Position numbers and translations under genes: made by a program. Of a DNA stretch of 64,000 nucleotides, positions 8,934 to 18,718 are shown piece by piece. The stretch comes from Variovorax sp. RA8 (GTDB taxonomy: Bacteria; Pseudomonadota; Gammaproteobacteria; Burkholderiales; Burkholderiaceae_C): assembly GCF_901827175.1 (NCBI RefSeq), contig NZ_LR594662.1, positions 558,001 to 622,000 on the forward strand, given 5' to 3'. The notes under the pieces are model-generated. The model did no database searches. It was not told where the DNA came from and worked only from the letters and a program-made list of their open reading frames with translations. Every line of letters begins with the position of its first letter. Positions within the stretch are counted from its first letter, which is position 1.

Positions 8934-9215
8934 ATTTTCAGGGTCATTCCCGATTCTGTCCCGGTCCGTGTCCCGATCGGATTTTCAGAAGCAGCGCCAT
9001 GACGGCCATCGCCCTAACGGCGCGCTCCGCCCGGTGGCTGCATCCGGGCGCGGCACGGCACCCCTTCTGCCGGAGCCTTTGCGTCGAACGAGGGCGCCGT
9101 CGACGCCCCAGCAGCGGCAACGCTGGCAGCGTAGCCCCAGGCCGGCGCGCGCGGGCGCCGACGTCGTGACACGAGACTGCAGCCACAGTTAACGGCGGGC
9201 GCTGAGCCCCCTTCG
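8934..9215. other. stretch without a recognisable gene
   Basis: GC-rich, with only short open frames that have no family features or ribosome site. It ends in a plus-strand terminator, so an untranslated RNA or a degraded gene may lie here. Confidence 0.4.
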
Positions 9216-9240
9216 GCCCGCCTCGTGCGGGTCTTTTTTT
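9216..9240 (+). terminator. Rho-independent terminator
   Basis: CCCGC pairs with GCGGG around CTCGT and is followed by TCTTTTTTT. It terminates plus-strand transcription. No plus-strand gene immediately upstream could be supported. Confidence 0.75.
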
Positions 9241-9261
9241 GCCCGGCGTTTTTTGGTCGTA

Positions 9262-9771
9262 CTAGCCACGGACTGTGATTTCAATGGCGTTTGGGTCGAC
9301 GCCGAAGGTCTTCGCGAGCCGACGCTTCGCCTCGGGGATCGTCAAGAGAACTTCTTCTACGCTGGAGGAGAGCGCGGGCATTGGCTTGAAGCTCAGCTTG
9401 CCAAGTTCGATGCCGATCCCTTCCAAATCCGTGTACCAGACGGGGTTGCGATACCCAGGCCATGCACCGGGCACATCGACCTCCGCGTACTCGCTGAAGG
9501 TCAGAAGCCAACGCGGCTTGTCCGAGCTGTTGTTCGGGACTTCAACAACGTCCTTGAGCTTGCCAACGACAAAGGCGGCGTGATGCGTCGCAGAAGCCTT
9601 GCCCCAGTCGTCCGCGAAGCCGCGGTTCTGCACGCAGACCACGTACTTGAAACGGGCGGCACGCCCGTTATCGAGCACCCAGGCCTGCGTTCCGCCTTCG
9701 GCCAGGATCCTATCGAGGCCGCGAGCCGTGAGAACGCAGATTGCTTTGTGATGTTCTTTCTTTTCTGTCAT
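9262..9771 (-). CDS. hypothetical protein, 169 aa
   Basis: A soluble 169-residue protein starting MTEKKEHHKAICVLTARGLD, with AAAGGTAAGG in front of the ATG. No signal peptide or membrane segment is visible. It has a mixed alpha/beta composition with aromatic motifs (PRWLLTFSEYAEVDVPGAWP, NPVWYTDLEGIGI). A helical C-terminus ends ...DPNAIEITVRG. I do not recognise the family. It stands alone between the tRNA fragment region and a broken gene, and its coding bias looks genuine. Confidence 0.7.
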   Translation of the reverse strand: MTEKKEHHKAICVLTARGLDRILAEGGTQAWVLDNGRAARFKYVVCVQNRGFADDWGKASATHHAAFVVGKLKDVVEVPNNSSDKPRWLLTFSEYAEVDVPGAWPGYRNPVWYTDLEGIGIELGKLSFKPMPALSSSVEEVLLTIPEAKRRLAKTFGVDPNAIEITVRG

Positions 9772-10009
9772 GCCTTACCTTTGAGTTATGAAGAGGCAAT
9801 TATGAGCTACGAAGCCAATATTATGCAAATCATTAGGAAACGAATCTGAAACTATGGAGATAGTTTGACTTGCTTGGCTCCGGGTACAGCGCCCCCGGCT
9901 GCTGGGGCCGCCTGTGGTAAATCTGAGACCGTGGCAGCCAAGCGGGTGCATCGGTTCACCAGACGGTCGTGACCAGAAGCTTCTCGTCTCCACAAGACGA
10001 ACGAGCGCC

Positions 10010-11080
10010 ATGCCCCAGACCGCCGCCGAACGAAACCGGACGTACCGCAAACGCCTTGCCGAAATGGGCTCGACGAGCATCTGCATCACCGTCGACGGCG
10101 CCACGGCCATGCGCCTGCGTGCCATGGCGCGCGAGCACCAGCAATCGATGGGCTCCGTACTGCAGCTCGCCTCGCTGCTCGCCCCAGTGCGCGCTCGCCG
10201 AACCCGCGACCTGCGCCGCCAAGTGATCGTGGTCGAGCACGTGCCAGCGCCGGCGGGAGCACCGGCGGGAGCTTCGTACTTCGAGTGCGCCCGACTGAGT
10301 GCCGTAATAACCACCACGTCGTGCGCGCAGCGCTGGAGTGCGGCCCCCAGCACCTCACCGTGCAGCGGCTGCTCGGTTGGGCACCAAGCACCACGCGAGC
10401 ACGTCGCCGACCAGCTCGCCCTTCTTGAAGCAGAAGGATCGGCTGCGCGAATGCCTGCGCTGCGGCCGGACCCATCTGCGGGTGATCCAGCAGGACGGCA
10501 TTTGCGTGAGTTGCTGGAATCGTCAGCATGAATGGCGCAGGGGTCGGAACGCAAAGGGCCTGCGGCCCGTGATGTTCAAGCCGCTAGACGTCTTTACCGT
10601 CGCGACCGAGATCGCCGAAGGGGCCGTGGTGCACCACGCCGTCGAAGCGCGCCACGCGGCCGAGGCCGTGGGCGTGATCGCGACGCGGCTGCCCAAGGGC
10701 ACACGCCTGAGCACGGCCCGTCCGGGCGAGACCTGCTGGAGCGGGCAGCACAACCGCTTCGTCATCGCCTGCTCGACTTGCGGCCATGCAGGCCTGCTTG
10801 AGCGCACAGCGCGCGGGACGCGACGCCACCATTGCCCTGCCAGTGCGCGCCCACGGGCCCGGCCTGGGCCTTGGCGAGGCCCAGCGCACCGGTCATCTTG
10901 CTGCCGGCCGCCATGCTGGTGACTTGGCTTGAGCTCACGGGCGAACGCCCGCCGGCGCATTGGGCCTCAACGCAGTTCGGCTGCGAAGCGTGCGGTACCG
11001 CCGTGCTCCAGGCGCGAAGCACAGCAGACGGGCGCGTCGAGGCACGATGTGCCGCATGCGGCGCAGGGCACGCGCATTGA
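10010..11080 (+). pseudogene. broken gene with HTH-like and zinc-ribbon segments, coding potential spread over all frames
   Basis: Coding-like segments follow one another across frames. First comes MPQTAAERNRTYRKRLAEMG, continuing to about 10250. Then come an HTH-like piece (VRAALECGPQHLTVQRLL), then HVADQLALLEAEGSA, then a zinc ribbon (CLRCGRTHLRVIQQDGICVSCWNRQ, about 10455-10530). A second cysteine cluster has CSTCGH, and a final piece FGCEACGTAVLQ...CAACGAGHAH ends at 11080. Order and spacing suggest one DNA-binding protein of about 350 residues with several indels. Decay or sequencing indels would both explain it. I do not know the family. Confidence 0.5.
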
Positions 11081-11106
11081 AAAAAGGCCCGCTGCAGGGC
11101 GGGCCT
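11080..11106 (-). terminator. Rho-independent terminator of the three-gene minus-strand operon
   Basis: On the minus strand AGGCCCGC pairs with GCGGGCCT and is followed by a run of six T. It lies 23 nt past the stop of the gene ending at 11129. Confidence 0.8.
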
Positions 11107-11128
11107 CCTTCGGTGCAGCGAAACCAGA

Positions 11129-11500
11129 TCAGCGCAGCGACAAGCGCCGGGCGATGGCGCGTAGCTCCTGATCCGTCAGCGGCTTTTTGGCGGTGGCGTG
11201 CGCGGCGGTCGGGATCAGCGACTTCACGAACACTACGCGAGTGCGCTTGGCCTTCGCCTCCGCTTGGGCCCGGGCGAGAGTCAAGCTGAGGATTTTCTCG
11301 AAGATGGCGGCGCTGTACCGCCCAGTAGTGATGCGCTGCTCGTCGAGCCGTTCGGCAGCACGACGAACATCACCCCAGGTAACGCCTGCGTACTTGCCGC
11401 CAACCTTGGCCGCTGAGACGCGCCGCATGCCCTCGACCAAGTCGCGGTAAGCACCCAGGTATTCGATGCGCCCGGGCCGGCCCTTAGAAAATGTCGTCAT
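11129..11500 (-). CDS. hypothetical island/phage-like protein, 123 aa
   Basis: Starts MTTFSKGRPGRIEYLGAYRD; the ATG lies inside the 3' end of the preceding gene (17-nt overlap), so translation is probably coupled. Predicted mostly helical and basic, with no membrane segment. It is the last gene of a three-gene operon that ends at the terminator at 11080. Longer upstream in-frame starts only add low-complexity sequence antisense in composition. I do not recognise the family. Confidence 0.65.
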   Translation of the reverse strand: MTTFSKGRPGRIEYLGAYRDLVEGMRRVSAAKVGGKYAGVTWGDVRRAAERLDEQRITTGRYSAAIFEKILSLTLARAQAEAKAKRTRVVFVKSLIPTAAHATAKKPLTDQELRAIARRLSLR

Positions 11501-11771
11501 CGGCGGGGGCCTCCTCGTCGTCGTTGGGTTCGGCGCGGAACCGCAGCAGGTCGTCGTAGAGCCGCCGATGAATGAGTTCGAACGCCACAAAGAGGGGCTC
11601 AGGCTTGCCGGTCAACATCGCTGCGATCAGTGTGTTGAACTCGAAGTCCTCAAGGCCAATTTCCACGCGGACGCAATCGAGGTCACGCCGCAGCGCGTCT
11701 TCCTTGGTGGGGCGACCGACGGGGTTCGCGCTCGGGGCGCCCGTCTTGAACTTGCCGGCGCTCACAGCCAT
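11484..11771 (-). CDS. DUF5681-like small protein
   Basis: A 95-residue protein starting MAVSAGKFKTGAPSANPVGRPTK. The GxFxxGxxxNPxGRP pattern at the N-terminus resembles DUF5681, a family found in phages and integrative elements, often near packaging genes. The C-terminal end is acidic (DDEEAPADDDIF). It overlaps the gene before it by 10 nt and the gene after it by 17 nt, a tight operon. The family call rests on the N-terminal motif only. Confidence 0.6.
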   Translation of the reverse strand: MAVSAGKFKTGAPSANPVGRPTKEDALRRDLDCVRVEIGLEDFEFNTLIAAMLTGKPEPLFVAFELIHRRLYDDLLRFRAEPNDDEEAPADDDIF

Positions 11772-12595
11772 GCTCCATGCGCGACCTTGCGCAGCAAATC
11801 GCTGGCGATGTAGATCGACCCGAGATTGTTGCAGTTTCGCTTCTGCGCCTCCAGACGAAGCGTGCGCACTTGGGCGACGAAGTGCTGCTCCAGCGCGCGA
11901 ACCCGGTCGGCCAGGCCGTCGAGTTCGGCGCTGACCTTCGCCTTCGCCAGGGCGGCTTCTGCAGCCACAACGGCCTGCTGCTGGGCGGCGGGCTCCGTGG
12001 CAATCACCGCGTCCTCCATCGGCTTCATCATGCGGCCCAGGTCTTCCAGGTCCATTGCCAGGGCGTTCATGGCGGCGGCGTCTGCAGGCTGCTCAATGCC
12101 AGCAGTGCGGCGGGCGCGGATCGCGTCCAGTTCGGCCTGCTTGGGCTGCATGCGAGCGCGCAGGGCATCACGCGCCTTGACCGCCTCAGCGTGCGGGGCC
12201 TGCGCCTTTGCCAGGGCCGCACGAGCTCGGGCCGATTCCTGCGCAGCAAGACGAACCATGGGCGGCGGCGCCGGAGGCTCGGGCAGCGGCTCGGCGCCGG
12301 GTGCGGACTCGATGGTCTCAATGGCTTCGGCAACCTGTTCCTGTGCGGCAACGATCGCTGCGGATTCGGCCTGCTGAGCGACAGCGGCGTGTTCGGCAGC
12401 AGCAGCGCTTGCGGTCTCGGCGGCAGCAGCCCGCTCGGCGGCGAGTGCCTCGCGGGCGGCGGCGAGGGAGGACCTCGCGGAGGTGGTGTCGACGCCAGCG
12501 AACAGGGCGCCGTCGAGCACCTCTTCGGCATGTTGAACGGCCTCGGCAGCGGCGCTGACCGAGGAGCGGACGGGGGGAGAGGTTTGATTACTCAT
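11762..12595 (-). CDS. alanine-rich coiled-coil protein, 277 aa
   Basis: A 277-residue protein starting MSNQTSPPVRSSVSAAAEAV. It is extremely rich in Ala and Glu over residues 10-95, with long predicted coiled coils. A proline-rich hinge (LPEPPAPPPMV, about 103-113) separates them from a second coiled coil (about 115-245). The C-terminus (NNLGSIYIASDLLRKVAHGAWL) looks globular. No signal peptide or membrane segment is present. It is first in the minus-strand operon with the DUF5681-like gene, so a phage scaffold or tail-assembly origin is possible but not shown. Low-complexity composition makes homology weak evidence. Confidence 0.6.
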   Translation of the reverse strand: MSNQTSPPVRSSVSAAAEAVQHAEEVLDGALFAGVDTTSARSSLAAAREALAAERAAAAETASAAAAEHAAVAQQAESAAIVAAQEQVAEAIETIESAPGAEPLPEPPAPPPMVRLAAQESARARAALAKAQAPHAEAVKARDALRARMQPKQAELDAIRARRTAGIEQPADAAAMNALAMDLEDLGRMMKPMEDAVIATEPAAQQQAVVAAEAALAKAKVSAELDGLADRVRALEQHFVAQVRTLRLEAQKRNCNNLGSIYIASDLLRKVAHGAWL

Positions 12596-12726
12596 GCCGC
12601 CAACTATTCCGTCACGACGGGCGTTTCTGCCCAGCTTTCTGCCCGATACGCGAGACGCATTCGAACAGAAGACGCCGAGGCACGTACCGCCAGCCCCGGC
12701 TCAGCGCGCGCGAAAGCGACAGCCGG

Positions 12727-13581
12727 TCAGTACCAGTTCGTCGCGAGGGGAAGCTGCACCGTCAGCTTGCGCAGCCCCCACGCCGCACCCAACTGCCAGC
12801 AGGAGGCCGCATGATCGGCCACGCTCAACTTCTGAAACATTCGTGGTCCGCTCGGCGGCAGCACAGGAAAGACGCGCACGGCTGCATCCCAGGCCACAGC
12901 ATCGAGCACGTCGAAGTACGCCACAGGGCACGCCGGGTCATCGAAGGTCCTGATGATGCAAGCGACGACGACCAGGGCCGCGACAGGATGCGCACAGTCA
13001 ACAATGCCGACCTCGAATGGCTCAGCGGTCAAGTGCGCGCCCGACTTGTTGGCGTAGTGCTTGAGCAATCCGAGGCGCTTTTCGAGCGGCGTCTTGCCCT
13101 CAAGAAGTTGTTTTGGGCTGCCCGAGCACTTGTCGAAAAAGGCGAGTAGCAGGGCGATCGCCGCCAAGGCCGACTCGGCGTTTCTTCCTGGGCTTTTCGC
13201 CCACTGCTCGGCGATCTGCTCGACGCCCGCCTTGGAGCACTTGGCGAACTGATGCCCCGTCATGCCACCCTTGGAGTGGTCAAAAATCTTGCGGCATGTG
13301 ATGGCGATGGCGCCGATGGTGGCGAACCGGACGGCTTCTGCAAGCACGAGGTCCTGGTGGCGCCCCTCTGCCGCCGCCCGCAAGCGGCTGGCACCGAGAT
13401 AGAGGTAGAGCGCAGGAAGAATGCGCTCCGTGCGCGCGTACACGCTGCGCAGGAACAGCAGCGCGTTCTCGAACTCACCGAGCTGTTTCGGCCGCGCCTT
13501 CGCGATCCGAGCGGCCCGCTCGGTGGTCTCGCGATGCATGGTCTGGTCGAAGATCAAGTTCAACGTCGTTACGCGAGCCAT
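12727..13581 (-). CDS. hypothetical helical protein, 284 aa
   Basis: Starts MARVTTLNLIFDQTMHRETT. It is predicted almost entirely alpha-helical and soluble, with stretches such as LLFLRSVYARTERILPALYL and AIAITCRKIFDHSKGGMTGH. The layout loosely recalls HEPN/AbiU2-like proteins of mobile elements, but I see no RxxxxH catalytic motif that would settle it. It is separate from the operon to its left (131-nt gap) and precedes the restriction genes on the same strand. Confidence 0.6.
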   Translation of the reverse strand: MARVTTLNLIFDQTMHRETTERAARIAKARPKQLGEFENALLFLRSVYARTERILPALYLYLGASRLRAAAEGRHQDLVLAEAVRFATIGAIAITCRKIFDHSKGGMTGHQFAKCSKAGVEQIAEQWAKSPGRNAESALAAIALLLAFFDKCSGSPKQLLEGKTPLEKRLGLLKHYANKSGAHLTAEPFEVGIVDCAHPVAALVVVACIIRTFDDPACPVAYFDVLDAVAWDAAVRVFPVLPPSGPRMFQKLSVADHAASCWQLGAAWGLRKLTVQLPLATNWY

Positions 13582-13763
13582 GGGCGGCAGGACCTTTCGG
13601 CTGCCGCAGGAGGAGCACGGCGCCCGCCGATTCTCGCCGCGCCGGCGCCCCAGTAACTTCGCCGCTGCGGCCCGCGCACGGCGCTTGACGGGTCGCGGAA
13701 GACGTTTTCGCCTCGGGGCACGACCAACTCGTCAAGATCTTTACCGCCCGAATGTGAGGTGTC

Positions 13764-15347
13764 TCACTCAACTAGCTTGCTTGCGAACAGAGCAAGCCGT
13801 TCGCATCGCGCGTTGAGGAACGGTTCATAGTCATCGTTGAATTCGGCGGGGTCACAAAAGGCCGTCGCCAATGTGTCTGCTCGTGTTGCTGGCGTTCCGA
13901 GGTCATTCACGTACACCGACGGCCGCTTTTTGCCAATATTCTTGTTCTCTGCGGCACTCAAAAAGCAAAAGTTTCCAAGCACGTTGATCTGAGCGTCCGT
14001 TACGCCGCGGTCGCGGAGAAAGGCGCGCGGATAAATATGGTGGAACTCAGAACGGTTGTACCGTTGTAATACCTTGTCGAGGTCGATGCTCTTGCCCGAA
14101 AGCAAGCTCCTTGGATCGTTATTCGCCAAGAGCAGAACGAATGTCTTCGTTGCTGCGGCGCCGACCCGGAATGTGCTGGAGTAGAAAAGAGCTGGCTCGA
14201 CTTTCACGTCAATCGAGTCGAGCGTGTTTGCCTTGCCTTGCTTAAGGAGCGCGATCTGCTCGATATCACCAATTGTGGTTTTTCGGGTTTGACTGGTGTA
14301 TCTGGACGAAAAGCAAGTGCGCCAAAACCAACGTTTCAATGCATGGAGGGTCGGGCCATCGTAAACAATCTCTTTGCCGTCGGGCGCCGCGAAGAACACT
14401 GCGAGTGGCACAAGCATCGACGGGTACGGCAACAACTTCAGATGCACAACCTTGAGTTCCGTTCGAAGGAAGTCGATTGCGCCACGAATGCCATTCTCCA
14501 CGGTCGAGAACTGCGCTCGCACCTCCGCGCCATTCAGGCCGAGAAGCTTCTCCGCACCAGGTTCGCCGGTCAAAATTCCAGCTACACAACTGAGAACCAA
14601 ATCAGCATCGTCGCCGACGCCTTCGAACCCAAAGTCGGAAAGCTCCTCGCGCAGCTCTTTGAACTTCTCAAGCAGGTCAAATTCATCGCTCCAAGTCCAC
14701 GCTGATAGGAGCTGCAATGTATCGAGCGCCACACCCAGATGATTGATTCGCTCGAAGACGATCGCGACGATCGAGCGATCTTCGCTCTTCAAAACCTGCA
14801 CTGGAATCTGAACTTCCTTGAATTTTTCCTGAAGCTTGTCGACGATAGCGATCTGCTCGGACTGCAAATGCGCTGTCGCCGCCCGATACCGGACTGAGTC
14901 GAAAAGGACGTTCATCGGAAAGTAGCGATTCTTGTCGAACTCATCACCCTCCGGAATCGCAATAAAGGCGCTGTCTTGAGGATTGCCTGTCGCGTCCAAA
15001 TCGAAGTAGATCTCTGCCCAGTCCGGGTTCTCTTCTGGCTTCAAATCGGTCTGAAAGACCGTGAAGACCGAGGTCAATCGTTGCTGGCCGTCCAGCACAT
15101 AATCGATTGGAAAATCATCCTTTGGGTCAGGCAGTGTGAACGTCCCCAACCTGCGCTCGGTCAGAAGTTGTTGCTTCGTGCGCCAAAACAAGAGGGAGCC
15201 GAACGGGTAGCCCTTGTAAATGCTGTCTAGCAGGTATGCAACGCGATCCATCTCCCACACGAAGCCGCGCTGAAAGGCGGGGATGCGGACTCCGCCGCTG
15301 ACTACGGAGTCCAAGATATTTCGAATCGTGTAGTGCTGGTATTCCAT
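13764..15347 (-). CDS. GmrSD-like restriction protein (DUF262 + DUF1524)
   Basis: A 527-residue single-chain protein. The N-terminal DUF262 ParB-like domain carries IPAFQRGFVW (about residues 20-29) and DGQQRLTSVF (about 82-91). The C-terminal DUF1524 HNH-type region has EFHHIYPRAFL (about 425-435) followed by NVLGNFCFLS and NKNIGKKRPSVY. This is the architecture of GmrSD type IV enzymes, which attack modified phage DNA. The start at 15347 has AGAGG upstream; a longer open frame to 15608 encodes Arg-rich noise and was rejected. It lies 298 nt downstream of an MmeI-like gene on the same strand, and the pair forms a restriction block. Confidence 0.9.
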   Translation of the reverse strand: MEYQHYTIRNILDSVVSGGVRIPAFQRGFVWEMDRVAYLLDSIYKGYPFGSLLFWRTKQQLLTERRLGTFTLPDPKDDFPIDYVLDGQQRLTSVFTVFQTDLKPEENPDWAEIYFDLDATGNPQDSAFIAIPEGDEFDKNRYFPMNVLFDSVRYRAATAHLQSEQIAIVDKLQEKFKEVQIPVQVLKSEDRSIVAIVFERINHLGVALDTLQLLSAWTWSDEFDLLEKFKELREELSDFGFEGVGDDADLVLSCVAGILTGEPGAEKLLGLNGAEVRAQFSTVENGIRGAIDFLRTELKVVHLKLLPYPSMLVPLAVFFAAPDGKEIVYDGPTLHALKRWFWRTCFSSRYTSQTRKTTIGDIEQIALLKQGKANTLDSIDVKVEPALFYSSTFRVGAAATKTFVLLLANNDPRSLLSGKSIDLDKVLQRYNRSEFHHIYPRAFLRDRGVTDAQINVLGNFCFLSAAENKNIGKKRPSVYVNDLGTPATRADTLATAFCDPAEFNDDYEPFLNARCERLALFASKLVE

Positions 15348-15645
15348 GAGGCCTCTGTTGGTGCGGTCGAAGCAATGTACCCGGTAAACGCTTGTCGATT
15401 CCGGCCGCTGCGGCGGCGGCGACAACAGCGCGGTTGAGCTGGCGCGGGGTCGCCGTGCCCGGCGCTTCGAGTGCCTGTGCAGCACCTCCAGGCGCCCTGA
15501 GGCCCGCAAGCGGGCCCGAAAAAGGCGAAGCAGGCGGCGATGGGCTAAGGGGCGGGCAAGATGGTCAAGCAGGCTGCGGCGGTATCCCGGGCATCCGCAT
15601 GACCCCATTCGATGCGTTGCGAAAGGGATCGCGGAGCCGTCAGGA

Positions 15646-18444
15646 TCAGCTGCTGGTCTTCTTCCTTCTCAGCGATGGCTGCACGCGATCCGGCTGTACC
15701 GGCGTCGTCCGCTTGAGATAGAGCGAAAACACGAATGAGGCGCGCGCTGCGTCATCCTTCTCGCCCGCGTAGCCATAGGCAGCATCAACGATTTTGTCGA
15801 GTGACTTGTGCGCCGTGCGAAGTGCGGGCGGCATGGCCAGTTGGTCATATAAATCGGCTAGGCTAGCCCCCGGGAACTTGGCACGCGCGTCGAGGATTGC
15901 CTGCGCTGCTGCAGAAATTTTAGCCTGCAGGGCGGCATCTAGTTCGGGCCAAGGGAAGTTGTTGTAGACGATCGTGTTGGAGTAGCGGTATCGGCTCTCG
16001 AGGCGTCCACAAACCGATCGCGTCCACGCGTTGTGCATCGTGCTATTCAGAATTCCGAAGTGAAGGATGCTCGCGCCTGGCACCATGGAGTTTGCGTTAC
16101 CGCAGATGGTCTTCGCGTCGTTGAATCCAATGGGCACGAACTTCCGATTTTCGGAAGTGTGCAAAGGAACCAGCAGATATGTACCCGTCTTCGGCTGCCG
16201 GTCTTCAGCAAACAACCAAGGCGTCTCCGCCATATCTCGCGTTGGACCTTTCGTGCTCTTGAGCCGCATGGTTTTCACGGCTTGCACACGCTTGCGAACT
16301 TCCGAAAGCGTCTTAAGTTCGGTGGGCGTGATCCCATCAAGCCAAAGGCACCAGCGCCTCTCGTTGTAGAGGAATTCGTCAGCCCCGAGGAACGGGCGGA
16401 TCCACTTACGGGCCGCGGGTTCGAGCTCGAGCAAGGCGATCTTTTCGCCATCTTCCAGAAGGAGGTTTTGACCATCGGTCGGCTTGCTGCCGTAGATCAT
16501 CGCTGGAATGTTTTCAATTGGATTGGTTCGATTCGGCAGTAGAACATCGTCAGCCTCGACCAGATACGGGTTGATCCGCGACGGGGTCTTCGGCAATACG
16601 TCTGCTTTCAAATCGCTGCCGTATTCGAAGAGTTCGTACTTGGAAGGCTTGCGGAGACCGAAGCCAACGATCACGCAATGCACGGCTGCATTCCCCTTGC
16701 CCTCGTTCTTCCATGCAAAGGTGCGGTGAGCGAAGCGGATGTGAATACCTGCGTCCAGCAGCGGCTTCCAAAGGACCGCCACTTGCTCTCCCTGGGTAAT
16801 GGAGTTGGTCGATACGAAGGCCACGTCGATATTCGGATGGCCCGCGATGTAGTGCATAGCTTTGACGTACCAGCCGGCCACATAATCGAGCACGCCAGCG
16901 TTCTTGATGTCACCACAGACATGCACCATGTCCGCCTTCTGATCCACAGTTTGGTTCTGCTTCCCAATGAAAGGCGGATTGCCCACCAGGTAACGACAAT
17001 CGTCTGGGGCGAGTACCTCCTCCCAGTCCGTTCTCAGAGCGTTGCCAATCTTGATGGTGGCACTGTCCACCAGCGGCACTGTGGGCCTGGTGGTGCCGAA
17101 CTGCTTTGCCGATTCCAAGTTGGCCTGGTGGTCGGTGATCCACATGGCCACGCGCGCAATGTGCGCCGCCGCTGGGTCAATCTCCACACCATAGAACTGA
17201 CTGACCTTCACGCGGCACAGCGTGGTGACGTCCAGCAGGCCCATGCTCTTCTTCTCGAAACCAAACAGTGCCTTGATCACCTCGTTCTCGATCTTGCGTA
17301 GCTCCCTGTAGGCGATAACCAGGAAATTACCGCATCCGCAGGCCGGATCGAAGAATGTCAGGGTCGGGAGTTTGTCGTAGAGGACCTTGAGCTTGGCTTT
17401 GCTACCCTTAGCACTTCTGAGCTCAGCATTGAGATCATTAAGACATAGCGGATTAAGGGCGCGCAGGATGTTGCGCTCGCTTGTGTAGTGCGCACCAAGT
17501 TCGCGGCGCGTCGTCTTGTTCTTCGCCTTCGTCGAAGCTTGGTCCTCCAAGATCCCTTGGAACATGGCGCCAAAAATAGCCGGAGATATTCCGCTCCAGT
17601 CGAGGCTGGCGCATTCAAGCAAAGCGTCGCGCAGAGTCTTGTCGAAGGCCGGAAAGTCAAGTCGTTCTGCGAACAGGTTGCCGTTGATATAGCTGAAGGC
17701 GGCAATCGCCTCATCCAACGTTGAGGGACGCTCCTCCATCGACTGGTCGAGCACGCTGAATAGCTCGCGCAGCGCGCCGCCTAGATCCTTACCATCGACC
17801 CTTGTGCCTTCAACGACTCTGCGGAAAATGCCGTTCTCGCCGAAGATTCCTGTCTTGTCTGCAAAGAGGCAGAAGAGCAGACGCGTCATGAAAACTTCGA
17901 GAGACCGCCCCTTGAAGTTCGTTTTCACCAAGGCCTCGTGGAGTCGAGACACAGCGTATGCGGCCTCTCGGTTCACCGGTGACTCATCGACGATGTCCGC
18001 CGCCTCGTCGTCGGCTAGGAATTTGAACCAGTCGGCATTCTTGGCCAGATCGGCCAGCGTGCTCTCGTGCTGGGTGTCCAGCAGAAGGTCATAAAGACGA
18101 ATGCGACTGAAGTCAGAAGTGATGATGTAGCGCGGGCGATCTACTTCCTTGAGGGCAATGAAGTAGTCGGTCGCCTGGATGAAGGCACTGTCCAGATTCT
18201 TGCCCTGGCTCTTGTGCTCAACAATGAGCTTGCCCGGGATGAAGCTGTCGATGTACCCCGGAGCCCCCGAGATTTTCTTCACGGCCTTCTCGTAGACAGT
18301 GGCTGACTCCGCCCTGATTCCGAAGCACTCGTAGAAGCGCAGCCAAAACACCTGCGCTTGCGACTTCTCCGATGAAGCGTTGCGCCATTGCTGGGAAAAG
18401 GCCGTCAGGCGCCGGCGGGTTTCGTTGATGGTGATGATCGGCAT
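15646..18444 (-). CDS. MmeI-like type IIL restriction-modification enzyme
   Basis: A 932-residue fused nuclease-methyltransferase. The N-terminus has the PD-(D/E)xK-like pattern D..IPGKLIVEHKSQG (about residues 65-80). The methyltransferase core has motif I FDPACGCGNFLVIAYREL (about 365-382) and motif IV NPPF (about 490), so it is predicted to methylate adenine. A target-recognition domain follows (about 620-850) with SRYRYSNTIVYNNFPWP. Length and order match the MmeI family, in which one polypeptide methylates and cuts at a distance. Recognition sequence cannot be inferred. The ribosome site is weak. No separate methyltransferase is needed. Confidence 0.9.
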   Translation of the reverse strand: MPIITINETRRRLTAFSQQWRNASSEKSQAQVFWLRFYECFGIRAESATVYEKAVKKISGAPGYIDSFIPGKLIVEHKSQGKNLDSAFIQATDYFIALKEVDRPRYIITSDFSRIRLYDLLLDTQHESTLADLAKNADWFKFLADDEAADIVDESPVNREAAYAVSRLHEALVKTNFKGRSLEVFMTRLLFCLFADKTGIFGENGIFRRVVEGTRVDGKDLGGALRELFSVLDQSMEERPSTLDEAIAAFSYINGNLFAERLDFPAFDKTLRDALLECASLDWSGISPAIFGAMFQGILEDQASTKAKNKTTRRELGAHYTSERNILRALNPLCLNDLNAELRSAKGSKAKLKVLYDKLPTLTFFDPACGCGNFLVIAYRELRKIENEVIKALFGFEKKSMGLLDVTTLCRVKVSQFYGVEIDPAAAHIARVAMWITDHQANLESAKQFGTTRPTVPLVDSATIKIGNALRTDWEEVLAPDDCRYLVGNPPFIGKQNQTVDQKADMVHVCGDIKNAGVLDYVAGWYVKAMHYIAGHPNIDVAFVSTNSITQGEQVAVLWKPLLDAGIHIRFAHRTFAWKNEGKGNAAVHCVIVGFGLRKPSKYELFEYGSDLKADVLPKTPSRINPYLVEADDVLLPNRTNPIENIPAMIYGSKPTDGQNLLLEDGEKIALLELEPAARKWIRPFLGADEFLYNERRWCLWLDGITPTELKTLSEVRKRVQAVKTMRLKSTKGPTRDMAETPWLFAEDRQPKTGTYLLVPLHTSENRKFVPIGFNDAKTICGNANSMVPGASILHFGILNSTMHNAWTRSVCGRLESRYRYSNTIVYNNFPWPELDAALQAKISAAAQAILDARAKFPGASLADLYDQLAMPPALRTAHKSLDKIVDAAYGYAGEKDDAARASFVFSLYLKRTTPVQPDRVQPSLRRKKTSS

Positions 18445-18718
18445 GCTTTGCGTATCTGGAGAATCGTCGGGAGGGAGGGGCAGACTTTACTGGTCAAAAC
18501 GATCATCAATGGGGAGCGAAGGACGAATTCGACGGCGTCTCATTCGAGTTCGCCGTCCTAGACCGGACAGCTACTTTGATTCAATGCTCAAGTGGGCGAA
18601 ATCGAGCGGTTGTGGTCAGGGCAGCGACGAGTGCTCAAAAATTAGCTGGACTGCCTTTTTGAACATGGGCACAGTCCGGTCACCGATTTCGGTCAATCGT
18701 TGCCAGGAGCACCAGAAC

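Noticed and set aside
13582..13763. Possible extra gene upstream of the 284-residue protein
   Set aside because: Short frames here overlap and lack a ribosome site or coding character.
15348..15608. N-terminal extension of the GmrSD-like protein
   Set aside because: It encodes Arg-rich noise; the DUF262 domain starts naturally at the ATG at 15347, which has a ribosome site.
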